64,000 bases of DNA, from positions 20,527 to 84,526 of the forward strand of contig NZ_LMTZ01000119.1 in the NCBI RefSeq assembly GCF_001456025.1, in the 5' to 3' direction. Source of the stretch: Mastigocoleus testarum BC008 (GTDB taxonomy: Bacteria > Cyanobacteriota > Cyanobacteriia > Cyanobacteriales > Nostocaceae). Position numbers and translations under genes: made by a program. Position 1 is the first letter of the stretch; each line of letters starts with the position of its first letter. Below the pieces are notes generated by a model. That model did no database searches. It saw nothing but the letters and a program-made list of their open reading frames with translations, and was not told the DNA's origin. Below, piece after piece: positions 1 through 9,261 of the stretch.

Positions 1-574
1 TCATTGCCTCCCAGAGTTCTGGTGTATCATGGGCACAGTTTATTCGGACACAATTAGTTCCTTGTTGTAGTAAACTTCTAACATACTCATAACTGCTAGC
101 TGCTGACTTGGGTAATGTAACCATAATCCTTACCCAACGGTTATTCCATGGTTTTCCCAATACATCTTGTGTATGACGTCTGAGCAGACGATGTCCTTCT
201 AAAAAAGATTGTATTGAAGGACGAGGTGGAAGAGGATATGATTCTGTTTGACAAATAGCAGCTAAAGTTGCGATCGCTGCGTCCAAGTTAGGTAGTACTC
301 TGGCTTCAATTCTCCCCAAAGATGATAGTCCCCAGGGAATCAAAGCTGCTTGTAAAGGGCGTAGATCGTGACTTTGCAAAGCTAGATAGTATGCTAAATT
401 TTGAGCACTTTTTCGGAAGGATCGACGTTTAATAAGGGGTTCCCATCGTTGAAAAATTTCTTCTCCCTGTTGATAAATTGATTGCCGAAGTTCTTGTAAA
501 GTAGCAAGTAAAACTTCTGGGTTTTTTAAATCTATTGTTTTTATATCGGTTGTATTACTTTGAAGGGAGAACAT
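1..574 (-). CDS. Pyruvate-kinase-like protein, N-terminal part (gene runs off the window)
   Basis: The reading frame is open from an ATG at 574 to the window edge, giving the first 191 residues. A good ribosome binding site (AGGAG, about 8 bases upstream) supports the start. Residues 1-135 are an extension without a clear family signature. Near the edge the protein reads RWVRIMVTLPKSAA and then CVRINCAHDTPELWE, which resembles the first barrel strands of pyruvate kinase (TLP-S and MRINCAHD motifs). Cyanobacteria carry long pyruvate-kinase-domain proteins with an N-terminal extension like this. Catalytic activity cannot be judged because most of the barrel is outside the window. It is divergent from the next gene. 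Confidence 0.7.
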   Translation of the reverse strand, partial: MFSLQSNTTDIKTIDLKNPEVLLATLQELRQSIYQQGEEIFQRWEPLIKRRSFRKSAQNLAYYLALQSHDLRPLQAALIPWGLSSLGRIEARVLPNLDAAIATLAAICQTESYPLPPRPSIQSFLEGHRLLRRHTQDVLGKPWNNRWVRIMVTLPKSAASSYEYVRSLLQQGTNCVRINCAHDTPELWEAM

Positions 575-601
575 AAAATCATCTCCTAGCTCGAAATCCA
601 A

Positions 602-657
602 AATTCAAAAATTACAATTCAAAACCTACAATTCAAAACCTACAGTTCAAAACCTAA
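602..657. repeat. Short tandem repeat, 14-bp period
   Basis: Three copies of a 14-base unit (AATTCAAAACCTAC and variants) stand at 616-657, preceded by a partial copy. It lies just upstream of the pyruvate-kinase-like gene, in a 395-base spacer that otherwise holds only the hairpin at 841-888. No CRISPR features are present: there are no spacers and the unit is too short. Confidence 0.75.
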
Positions 658-840
658 AATTCTAAATCCCTATGTTAAACATCAGATTTACTTAGGCAAC
701 TGTATAAAACATGGACCATCGTTATGCTGTTTCATAAACACTCAATTTATGAAAACACTGGTAGTAAATTTAAAAATCTTGTAATCTGTACGTAAATAAA
801 AACTCTTCATTTTTATTTATAAGTAAAAAACTTGAGAAAC

Positions 841-888
841 TTGTGAGGTCGCAGACGGAGTGATGAACTCACAAATTCCTCATTTTTT
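841..888 (+). other. Hairpin with T-tract between divergent genes (copy 1)
   Basis: TTGTGAG at 841-847 can pair with CTCACAA at 868-874. This is followed by TTCCTCA and a run of seven T. The same arrangement (TTGTGAG, CTCACAA, one base, TTCCTCA, T-run) recurs at 46925-46988. Both copies lie between divergently transcribed genes, so neither can be the terminator of an annotated neighbour. A leader attenuator or a small free-standing RNA is possible; this is inference. Confidence 0.4.
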
Positions 889-969
889 TAACCTATAAGA
901 AAATTAGCCAATAATTATTGAGTATTCTGAATTTAATAAATTTAATAATTAATAAAAGGCATCCTTAAA

Positions 970-1923
970 ATGAGACAACAACAACTCAAAGCTTATCTAC
1001 AACTAATTCAAGAATTGCTAAGCTGTGCTCATGGAGAAGAATGGACGTTGCTAGAACGTAACGAACAACTAGTTACTCCCGATCTAGTACAGGTGATGGA
1101 AGAAATCGCCATGCAGTTAAAATCAGACGGAAGGTTGGATGCAGCCAAATACCTCCAACATTGGGCTGGACAAATCAACCATCTGTTTGAACAAGCAGTT
1201 CACCACCAAAGTAATGATGAAAAATCCCAAGCCTATCTCCAGCTTATTCAAGACTTATTGGATTGTCCCAGTGGTTCAGAAGCCGATATTTTAGAATCTC
1301 ATCAAAATTTAATTGACCCCAATTTGGTGCGAATGATGAAACAAGTAGCAGTTCAAATGGCTACACGTCAAGAAAAGGGAGCAGCTCGTTTCTTAAGTAA
1401 TCTAGCTGCAGAAATTAGTCGAAATCTAGTACCGGTAAAGAATTTCAAAGCAAACTTACAAAAGGATGCCAAAGAGGCTATTTTAGATACAAATCATCAT
1501 TTTCCAGATTTTAAATTAGATGATGAGTCTGCCTTAGAAGATATTGATGGAGAAATTCCACAATTTGACCCACTCAATGAAACCTTTGCCAAAACTGAGA
1601 ATATCACTCCACAATCTATCCATTTTGAAGAACGTTTAACGGAAATCACTCAGTCATTAATTAATCTACAAGAAATATTATTTTCACGATTGCAACCAGT
1701 AAACCCACTTTGGTACATGGATATATTAGAACGCGCCTATACTTTGGGTTGGGTACTAACTACCGAAGAAGTGGAAGAGTTAATTGGGGTCAAGCCTAGA
1801 TGTGAAGCCGGTAAAAATTCTTATCAACGTGGATGCTGGATGTTTGTGAAAGCCGGTAAGATGGGTTTACATACAGGTTGGCGCGTTATTAAGGAAGAAG
1901 TTGAGGTTTCTGAAGAAGTTTAA
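970..1923 (+). CDS. Cyanobacterial hypothetical protein with duplicated helical N-terminal repeat
   Basis: This 317-residue protein has two related blocks, about residues 5-75 and 85-155. Each starts with the pattern AYLQLIQ-LL-C and continues with L-E-----L--P-LV--M---A-QM, so the N-terminal half arose by internal duplication. Similar blocks occur at the start of cyanobacterial TPR and CHAT proteins, as far as I recall. Residues 160-215 are acidic and low in complexity. The C-terminal 90 residues (LWYMDILERAYTLGWVLTTEEV onward, in part) look folded and may be a small DNA- or protein-binding domain. There is no signal peptide or membrane segment. Function is unknown. It is divergent from the pyruvate-kinase-like gene. 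Confidence 0.75.
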   Translation: MRQQQLKAYLQLIQELLSCAHGEEWTLLERNEQLVTPDLVQVMEEIAMQLKSDGRLDAAKYLQHWAGQINHLFEQAVHHQSNDEKSQAYLQLIQDLLDCPSGSEADILESHQNLIDPNLVRMMKQVAVQMATRQEKGAARFLSNLAAEISRNLVPVKNFKANLQKDAKEAILDTNHHFPDFKLDDESALEDIDGEIPQFDPLNETFAKTENITPQSIHFEERLTEITQSLINLQEILFSRLQPVNPLWYMDILERAYTLGWVLTTEEVEELIGVKPRCEAGKNSYQRGCWMFVKAGKMGLHTGWRVIKEEVEVSEEV

Positions 1924-2071
1924 AAATAGCTTGGTATCGAACAAATTAGACGCTTTTCCCAAATATTAGTAAAGTGCGATTGAATTAAATCCAATCGCAC
2001 CCACTTACAAGTCATGTTTGCAAGTCATTGACAACTATGATTAACAACACGAACAAAGTTAAATCCTTTTC

Positions 2072-2584
2072 TCAAAAACGGAAACCAACTCCTGCTTGCA
2101 AACTCACAGCATCAGCAGAACTGTCTTCATAAGCATCAATACCCCATTTCGCATCACCATATACGACGACGCGATCGCTAACTTCTGATTCTGCACCAAG
2201 AGTAATCACAGCTGCATCCCTATTACCTAAAGGGCTATTTTCGCCTTCATCTGTGACAAAGGAATAACCAGCACCAATATAAACATTAGTATTATCAGCA
2301 ATGGGTACATCGTAAGTTAGCATTGGCATGATGGCTGTAGAGTCGCCACCGAATAGAACTGCACCCCTAGCGGAAACTGGTGTTTCAGGAATCGCATAAC
2401 GTCCTTGAACATTACCACCTAATACTGCTGCATCGTTATCTTGTCCACCATTGGTAACGCCAGCAGAAACACCAGCACCAATGTAACTACCATCCATACC
2501 TGTTGGCTTTGCTGCTGCAATTCCGCCCGAAAGAAGAATGGAGGAAGCAACAAGCGTACTCACCATTACACTAGTAAGTCTCAT
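2072..2584 (-). CDS. Small outer-membrane beta-barrel protein
   Basis: This 170-residue protein starts with a clear signal peptide (MRLTSVMVSTLVASSILLSG, cleavage near AAAK). The rest is built of short alternating strands rich in Gly, Val and Tyr, and ends in Phe (AGVGFRF), the usual C-terminal signature for insertion by the BAM machinery. The length fits an eight-stranded OmpA/OmpW-like barrel. The start is supported by a strong ribosome binding site (AGGAGGG, 5 bases upstream). It is a single gene with no obvious partner. Substrate or structural role cannot be read from the sequence. Confidence 0.8.
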   Translation of the reverse strand: MRLTSVMVSTLVASSILLSGGIAAAKPTGMDGSYIGAGVSAGVTNGGQDNDAAVLGGNVQGRYAIPETPVSARGAVLFGGDSTAIMPMLTYDVPIADNTNVYIGAGYSFVTDEGENSPLGNRDAAVITLGAESEVSDRVVVYGDAKWGIDAYEDSSADAVSLQAGVGFRF

Positions 2585-3151
2585 ATTACCCTCCTAATAA
2601 AAGTTAAGCGGAAGATTTTCTATATCTGCTTATCTTTTACTTGGTGTTAACTCTTAAAATATTGTTTTTTTGACAGAAGTAATGTCTACTACCTATCTAT
2701 TTTTAGGTTAACAATTTAATGTGAGGAAATTGTGATTATTGTAATTAAAATTAATTTTTATAGTGCATTTATATGCATTGAGCCATAAAATATGAATCCA
2801 GTTCAGGAAACTCTTTAAAAGTCATTCAACTCCTAGAGAAAATCGTTAACATTTCTTCACTTTGCGATTACGGAGTATAATTTATCCGATACAAGACTGA
2901 CTGACTAAATTTGTATGAATACTTAATTATTTATAGTATCTACAAATACTCGTAAAGCTCGAGCGTGAAAAAACTATGTTATGTAAATATTAATACTTGC
3001 TTGTGTTTTAACTTAATTATATTTGAACCCGATCAATTATTTAAGTCACGTTAATGTTTTGAAAAACCCCTTTCCCTTTTTTACTTAAATGTGGGAAAAA
3101 TATAACAACCGGACATGAACTCAGCAGGATATGAGATTCAATTTATCGTCC
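2585..3151. other. AT-rich spacer, no gene seen
   Basis: About 570 bases between two minus-strand genes. It holds the promoter region of the outer-membrane protein gene. A weak hairpin (TTTCCC at 3071-3076 with GGGAAA at 3093-3098) might help end transcription of the beta-helix gene. Nothing else is supported. Confidence 0.4.
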
Positions 3152-5623
3152 TTACTTTGACTCGTAAGCACCCACATCAATGGCTTTACCTTGATTTCGT
3201 TTTTTACCATCTTTGTCAAACTCTACGTCTGGGTCAATCCTAAAACCACTATCAACTGCTGCTGAATCAGATTTGAGATGGAAATCATGACCGGAAGAAT
3301 CCATAAATCTGATTGAGTTAACTTCAGTATTATCAGAAGATTTCACGTTTGTGGTTCTCTTACCACCATCGTAAAGGTTACTAAACCGATCTGTGAATAA
3401 GTTATTTTTCAAAGTCACATTCTTCGCATCTTCGATAAACCCATTTCGATAAGTGCTATCAGCAAAGATATTGTTAGTAACCGTTATATTACGAGGTTGA
3501 TAGCCTCCAGTGTAGCTCTTACCGTTTATGGTAATTGCTTGGACATTATTGGAAAAAGTATTATTGAAAATCTCGACATCACGAACATTATTGCTGATTC
3601 CAATTCCTTGTCCACCATTTACTCCTTGTTTACCGTTGTCGTAAACAACATTATTGAAGACGCGGATATCAAATACATCACCTCTACTGGGGTCTTCGTC
3701 TGCGATCGAAATCGCATCAGCAGTGTTTCCATAAACTTCATTGTTGTAAATATCAATGTTGAAGGACCTAGCACGACCACCATCAACATAGATTGCAGAA
3801 CCTCCATTGTAGCCACCAGGTGTACCAGAAACTAAAGAAGTACCAGTTACCTTATTGTCATGAATAGAACCATTGCGAGAACCAGTTTTTGCATCTATTC
3901 CTTCACGGTTACCCTGATCTACGGTGTTACCAGCTACTTCGAAGCCATCTACACCCCATATACTTAGAGCTTCTTGAGTTCCATTTGTGTCGCCACGACC
4001 TTTCCATCTCCAGTTTGCTCGTTCTATAGTATTGTTAAGAACTTTAATGTCTTTACTAGTGACCTCTTGTTCTCCGCCATCATAGTAAGTGTCTGGTAAG
4101 ACGATAATACCGGAGGCTCCAGTTTCATAGGTGTGATTATTTTGAACTGTTATGTCTTCTGCATCACGTAAAGAAATTCCAGCCCAGGATGTATTTTCAA
4201 TACGGAAGCCATCAATCACCCAATGACTCTTACCAGCTGACTGAATAACACCTTCACGGAAACCTCCTTTAGTTGGATTCGGGTCTTTCAGTGTGACATC
4301 ACCGTTAGCTTTAAGGGTGATTCTACCCGAACCACTTTCGCCAGATTTACCAAGAGTAATTAATTCTGTATAAGTACCAGGTTGCACCAAAACAGTGTCA
4401 CCAGCTTTTATTGGAGAGTCTTTACCGACTGCATGGTCAATGGTTTTCCAAGGTTTATCTTTTGTTCCTGGATTATTATCACTTCCATTTACAGAAACGT
4501 AGTATTTATTTCCAAAGGAGTTATTTTCTTCTAAAGTTGTATCACCAGAAATCTTATCAGAAGAATTCACCTCAGAAGAGTTTTGTTTTTCTGAAGTGAC
4601 ATCTGGGGAGATGCTATCAGAAGATTTTTTCTGTTCTGAGTCAACGTCAGGAGACATCTTATCAGATGAATTTTTATCAGAAGAAGAAGTTACTTCGGAA
4701 GGGTTTTTATCCTCTGAAGTTAGATCGGGAGACATTTTATCGGACGAATTTTTATTTTCTGAGTTCATATCAGGAGACATCTTATCAGATGAGTTCTTAC
4801 CAGAAGAATTTACTTCGGAAGAATTTTTCTCCTCTGAAGTCAGGTCGGGAGACATTTTATCAGAAGAATTTTTATTTCCTGAATTCATATCAGGAGACAT
4901 CTTATCAGATGAGTTCTTACCAGAAGAATTTACTTCGGAAGGGTTTTTATCCTCTGAAGTCAGATCGGGAGACATTTTATCGGACGAATTTTTATTTTCT
5001 GAGTTCATATCAGGAGACATCTTATCAGATGAGTTCTTACCAGAAGAATTTACTTCGGAAGAATTTTTCTCCTCTGAAGTCAGGTCGGGAGACATTTTAT
5101 CAGAAGAATTTTTATTTCCTGAATTCATATCAGGAGACATCTTATCAGATGAGTTTGAAGAATCGACTGGTACAGATTTTGGCTCTGGATTATAGGTTGG
5201 TAAAGGATTTTCGACAGATTCTTTCTTACTACCTAAACCAGTCAATGTATCAACATCACCTTTTCCTGAGTCACCAACGAGGATGTCTTTAGTACCATTG
5301 AGGTTGTCATTCCCATTATGTTTACCAAGAAGTTCATCGCCTTGAACATCATGATTATATTTTTTAAAAATGTCTTGATATCTGCTGAAAATATCGTGAT
5401 GTAGATCGTGGATGTCATATATATGATCTGTTGAATCACCTAAAAGCTTTTCTCTTCTTTCTAAGAATCCATCAATATGATCTTGAATTTTGAGAGTAAG
5501 TGCTTTATGTCCCTTATCCGAACTGAAAGGCTTATCTTCTAAAGGATTACCTGAATCAGTGAATACATCTAAACCTTGATGTAGGGTATGGACGTCGGGG
5601 GTGTGAGAATGTGTGAAATCCAA
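3152..5623 (-). CDS. Right-handed beta-helix surface protein with Ser/Asp/Lys repeat stalk
   Basis: This 823-residue protein has three parts. Residues 1-135 are charged and His/Asp-rich and contain an RTX-like stretch (GNDNLNGTKDILVGDSG), which suggests type I secretion; no Sec signal peptide is seen. Residues 155-350 are a stalk of 40-residue units made from SSDKMSPD-type subrepeats. Residues 375-823 start with YYVSVNGSDNNPGTKDKPWKTI, the DUF1565-like opening of many beta-helix polysaccharide-acting proteins, followed by many N-N-x-(I/V)-x-x-N rungs typical of parallel beta-helices, and end in DVGAYESK. A role in binding or cleaving extracellular polysaccharide is likely from the fold but no catalytic residues are assigned. 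The stalk DNA is almost perfectly duplicated. Confidence 0.8.
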   Translation of the reverse strand: MDFTHSHTPDVHTLHQGLDVFTDSGNPLEDKPFSSDKGHKALTLKIQDHIDGFLERREKLLGDSTDHIYDIHDLHHDIFSRYQDIFKKYNHDVQGDELLGKHNGNDNLNGTKDILVGDSGKGDVDTLTGLGSKKESVENPLPTYNPEPKSVPVDSSNSSDKMSPDMNSGNKNSSDKMSPDLTSEEKNSSEVNSSGKNSSDKMSPDMNSENKNSSDKMSPDLTSEDKNPSEVNSSGKNSSDKMSPDMNSGNKNSSDKMSPDLTSEEKNSSEVNSSGKNSSDKMSPDMNSENKNSSDKMSPDLTSEDKNPSEVTSSSDKNSSDKMSPDVDSEQKKSSDSISPDVTSEKQNSSEVNSSDKISGDTTLEENNSFGNKYYVSVNGSDNNPGTKDKPWKTIDHAVGKDSPIKAGDTVLVQPGTYTELITLGKSGESGSGRITLKANGDVTLKDPNPTKGGFREGVIQSAGKSHWVIDGFRIENTSWAGISLRDAEDITVQNNHTYETGASGIIVLPDTYYDGGEQEVTSKDIKVLNNTIERANWRWKGRGDTNGTQEALSIWGVDGFEVAGNTVDQGNREGIDAKTGSRNGSIHDNKVTGTSLVSGTPGGYNGGSAIYVDGGRARSFNIDIYNNEVYGNTADAISIADEDPSRGDVFDIRVFNNVVYDNGKQGVNGGQGIGISNNVRDVEIFNNTFSNNVQAITINGKSYTGGYQPRNITVTNNIFADSTYRNGFIEDAKNVTLKNNLFTDRFSNLYDGGKRTTNVKSSDNTEVNSIRFMDSSGHDFHLKSDSAAVDSGFRIDPDVEFDKDGKKRNQGKAIDVGAYESK
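4560..5155 (-). repeat. Higher-order coding repeat (120-bp unit, 240-bp super-repeat)
   Basis: The stalk of the beta-helix protein is encoded by 120-base units (15+15+10 residues). Two slightly different units alternate, so near-identical sequence recurs at a 240-base period; for example 4768-4911 matches 5008-5151. The near-identity implies recent duplication or gene conversion and makes the copy number prone to change. Confidence 0.85.
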
Positions 5624-7004
5624 GGCTTTTCCTCAATTAATTCCTTAGTTAGCTTAGTTATCTTTGCAACCGAGAACGATACGACTGAAGCTATCATTCT
5701 GTGTCAAATACAGAAAAACTGAAAAGCAATTCAGTCGTCATTAGACTTACCTCTTTCGGGAATACACCACATGCTTATTTCACGTCAGAAAACTATATTG
5801 TAGACGCGATATCACTCCTCTTCACAGGATTAATACTGTTCGTCAACGACGACCATTATTAATATTTGCCATCGTAAATACATGAATAATTAGCTTGAAC
5901 ACAAACATCTATAAATCGTAGGATTTTCCGATCTCATAATCGTCACATACTCCCAAAAAAAACTAGGCTGTTTGGTATGCAATTTTGGTAGATGTGTATC
6001 CTAGCAGATGTTTCCTTTTTTGTGAAACCGACTAACTAATTTTCATCGTATTTCTGAGTACGGCTGAAAATTACACACCAAGATTGCAAGATTTAACTGT
6101 GGTTAAATCTATCTTTAGTATTAGCTAAGAACAAGCATTTGTGAAGATAGTTTATTGTTTTTTTTAGATTAAGATGAAAATAAAATTTTTATACAAAATT
6201 CATTACAGGTGTTAGTTAAAAACTTGACATTCCTTAGCTGCTCCCAAAATCAAATTTATATTGGCTAGTCAGATAATATATTTTTAAAACTCTATTGAAT
6301 TTTAATTATTTTGTTGGAACTAAAAATTTTCGAGCACAAAGATAAAAATACTACATCTGTTTGTAGTTTGATGAACCTATAAATCCAGGAATAAAATTCT
6401 CATTAAAAGCCTGAAACAACCTCCATATATAGTTATGGACTTTTATTTAGTGTTGAAATGAATTAATCAATTACATAATCAGAAGTTATGTAAGCCTGCG
6501 TCAAATCTAAATATAACTTTTAATAGATTTTTCTTTAAATCAAAATTCGATCAAAGTCTATGTATTTTAGGTGACAATTTTTGATCAAGGTTCGCCAATT
6601 AAACTCATTAGCTTTATTTATTTTATTTTATATTTTGATTGTTAATTTATCTCTTTAAAAAGTAGTTTGTATTTGTAGTTACACTATTAATGGTGATATA
6701 AATATACATATACTTAGCTTCAGGATTATATATTTTTTACATTATAATTAATTTTGCTATAGAAGAAACTAGATATTTAGTGGATCCATTGTATATTCTC
6801 AGGCATTTTAGTTAAGTTTTATTAATCAATGACTCTAAGAGCAATTAAAATCTACTATTTGTCAGTTGTTTAATTCTTTAGGTTGTTATGGTTGATTGAC
6901 AATTTTCGTAACAAAAATGTTAAAAACTAGGAGCAAAAAATTATTAATGCATCTAAAGGTAGAGGACTGACAAAAAGTTTGATAACAAAAAGTTTGGTAA
7001 ATAA
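5624..7004. other. Long AT-rich spacer (1.4 kb), no gene recognised
   Basis: No convincing coding region, RNA gene or repeat was found here. The right end receives transcription from the TpsB gene; the left end must contain the promoter of the beta-helix gene. It could hold decayed coding sequence or small RNAs that cannot be recognised by eye. Confidence 0.5.
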
Positions 7005-9005
7005 TTAAAAACCATAACCTAAAGAAAAAGTCACTCCATTTTCTTGTAGGCTGTTTCCATTAATTTTGGTATTAGTCAAGGGAATACCATAATCTATACG
7101 AGCATTGAACCTGTCTCCAGCATTAAAATTTAATCCCATCCCAACTGAGACTAAAGAGTCAATATCAACTGCTTCATTGTTTCTATTCCAAGGTAAGCCT
7201 AGATCGATAAAAGGGATTATTTGTAATAGACCGTCTAGTTTATTCATTCGCAGGACTGGAATTCTTAATTCAGCAGAAGCAAATAATCCACTGTTGGACA
7301 AACTGACATCTCTTCGATAGCCTCTGACACTAGTTGCACCACCCAAACGAAATTGCTCTAGAGGAACTAATTTATCTGCAAGTTGAATCTCTCCTCGTAA
7401 GATAAAAAGAAAATCTTTATCTAGCTGACGCGCCCATTGATATTGTCCTCGCCAAGCAACAAAATTACTATCTGGAGGATTATCATTAATAGTGGCATCA
7501 AAAATATCTACTCCCACACTAAGCTGCGATCGCAATGCTAAAACGCTACGGTCGCTGCGTTCTGTATATTCTTGGAAAATTCGCAAAGCACTAATATTAG
7601 TATTACCAGAATCATCTGCACCTATGGATAAAGGAAAAGGAATATCCAGTAAAGAAGTCTCGCTGTGCTGACGAGAAAAGCTAACTCCTAAGGCTAATTC
7701 GCGATTGGGTTTATAGATAATTGGCTGTCGAAAGCTAAGTTGGTAGTAGTTTGATTTAGTTTCGATATCTAAGGGTGTGAAAGGATTTTCGACAATGTCA
7801 TTAGAATTGAAACCATAGGCAAAACTAATAGTACCGTTTTTCGCATTAATTGGAAATGTATAACCAATATCAAATCCGTTACTACCTTGAGTATTTGTAT
7901 AGTTTAGTTGGAACTTATCCCCAAATCCCAGAAGATTAGAATGGTTTAAAGCGATATTACGACTATTAGATCCAATTGAAGGTGATTTATGGTTGTCTAA
8001 AGAGGAGGATAAACTAAAAGCATTAGCTTCTTTAAGTTCTATATCTAGACGACTCATACCAGGAGCTAAACCTGCAGATAATTCTGCTGAAATATTGTCA
8101 ATGAGGGGGTCGAGGCGCAATATTTGCAAACGTTCTAACAGTTGCTTTGTTTGCAGTGGGGTTGGAAGAGAACTAAGACGAGAAGCTATGTAGCGATCGC
8201 TCAGGCGCTTATTACCATTTACCTTAATAGATTCTATTCCACCTTCCAATACTTCTATTTTGACTATACCATCTTGTAATTTTTGGGCTGGCAAATAAGC
8301 ACCGGAATTTACATAACCATTATCTATATACAGTTTGGAGATAGACGAGCGCAATTCGTATAGCTCTGCTATTGTAACTGACTTTCCTTGAAATTTTTTA
8401 ATGAGTTGGGAAATTTCACTTTGAAATAGACTATTACCTACAACTTCAATCTTTTTGACTTTAATCGGGTCAAGAACAATATTAAATTTTGAGTATTGAG
8501 AAGCTTCTTGAACTTTTTGATTCTCTATAGCTGTAGGAAAATTTTGATTGGAGATATCTAGATTAATAGGAGAATTTTCCAGCTTATTTGGGAAAAATTG
8601 TCGATTTTCTTGCTCTATATGATTATTGAAGTCTATAGGATTAAAATCTACAGCAGTTTGCGCTTGAGAAGTTTTAATATTACAGATATTAACAATAACA
8701 ATAAGACTTAAACTATACCCAAAATTTAAAAAGTATTTGTGTAGAAGATTTTTGTATAAAAAGTATTCACAAATGCTCATATTAACTTTATTGGAAGATG
8801 CAATACTTGAGTTATCCCTACTTCTCCAGTCAAGACATTGCGTTAGAATTATTTCCCATCTTCTTACAAATTCTTTAGAGAAAGAGAAAGGGAATAATTT
8901 GAGAGTTACTTTCCTCAGAGAAGGTGTCCCCTGATTTTGTCTTGAGTTTATAAAGTCATCACCTACTAAAACATTGGAGGATTCAAGATTACTCTTTAAC
9001 TTCAT
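7005..9005 (-). CDS. TpsB outer-membrane transporter (ShlB/FhaC/HecB family), two-partner secretion
   Basis: The mature part has a POTRA-type module (about residues 170-250, VKKIEVVGNSLFQSEIS), a second POTRA (about 255-330), and a 16-stranded-barrel region ending in Phe (FSLGYGF). The Omp85-superfamily motif VRGYRRD lies about 100 residues from the end. Such proteins export TpsA exoproteins across the outer membrane; the likely substrate is the TpsA encoded at 17966-21205. The frame opens with 75 residues that do not look like a signal peptide, whereas the Met at 8780 is followed by a hydrophobic segment and a cleavage site near TSQAQ. The true start may therefore be 8780. Neither start has a strong ribosome binding site. 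Confidence 0.88.
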   Translation of the reverse strand: MKLKSNLESSNVLVGDDFINSRQNQGTPSLRKVTLKLFPFSFSKEFVRRWEIILTQCLDWRSRDNSSIASSNKVNMSICEYFLYKNLLHKYFLNFGYSLSLIVIVNICNIKTSQAQTAVDFNPIDFNNHIEQENRQFFPNKLENSPINLDISNQNFPTAIENQKVQEASQYSKFNIVLDPIKVKKIEVVGNSLFQSEISQLIKKFQGKSVTIAELYELRSSISKLYIDNGYVNSGAYLPAQKLQDGIVKIEVLEGGIESIKVNGNKRLSDRYIASRLSSLPTPLQTKQLLERLQILRLDPLIDNISAELSAGLAPGMSRLDIELKEANAFSLSSSLDNHKSPSIGSNSRNIALNHSNLLGFGDKFQLNYTNTQGSNGFDIGYTFPINAKNGTISFAYGFNSNDIVENPFTPLDIETKSNYYQLSFRQPIIYKPNRELALGVSFSRQHSETSLLDIPFPLSIGADDSGNTNISALRIFQEYTERSDRSVLALRSQLSVGVDIFDATINDNPPDSNFVAWRGQYQWARQLDKDFLFILRGEIQLADKLVPLEQFRLGGATSVRGYRRDVSLSNSGLFASAELRIPVLRMNKLDGLLQIIPFIDLGLPWNRNNEAVDIDSLVSVGMGLNFNAGDRFNARIDYGIPLTNTKINGNSLQENGVTFSLGYGF

Positions 9006-9261
9006 AGTTAGTTGAAGCTAAGCCTCATTGGTAAGACACCCTATTTTAAGTAACCAATAAGTAAAGCACCTGAGTAATTTTGACTAGAAGAAATTCAATT
9101 ATGTATTTCAATGATATAAAAATACACTCAAGTTGAAGAAGCAAATAAAAGTGATAATGGAGTTTTATTAAAACAAGGTAAGAATCCCTGTATTGACCAT
9201 AAGTACAGCGGAAAATCCTCACGACTAAAGAAAATTTTACGATTTAAATTATTGATTTAAA

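Noticed and set aside
4596..5292. Long open frames on the + strand opposite the beta-helix stalk
   Set aside because: They are mirror images of the 120-base coding repeat on the minus strand; the peptides are low-complexity and lack a ribosome binding site.
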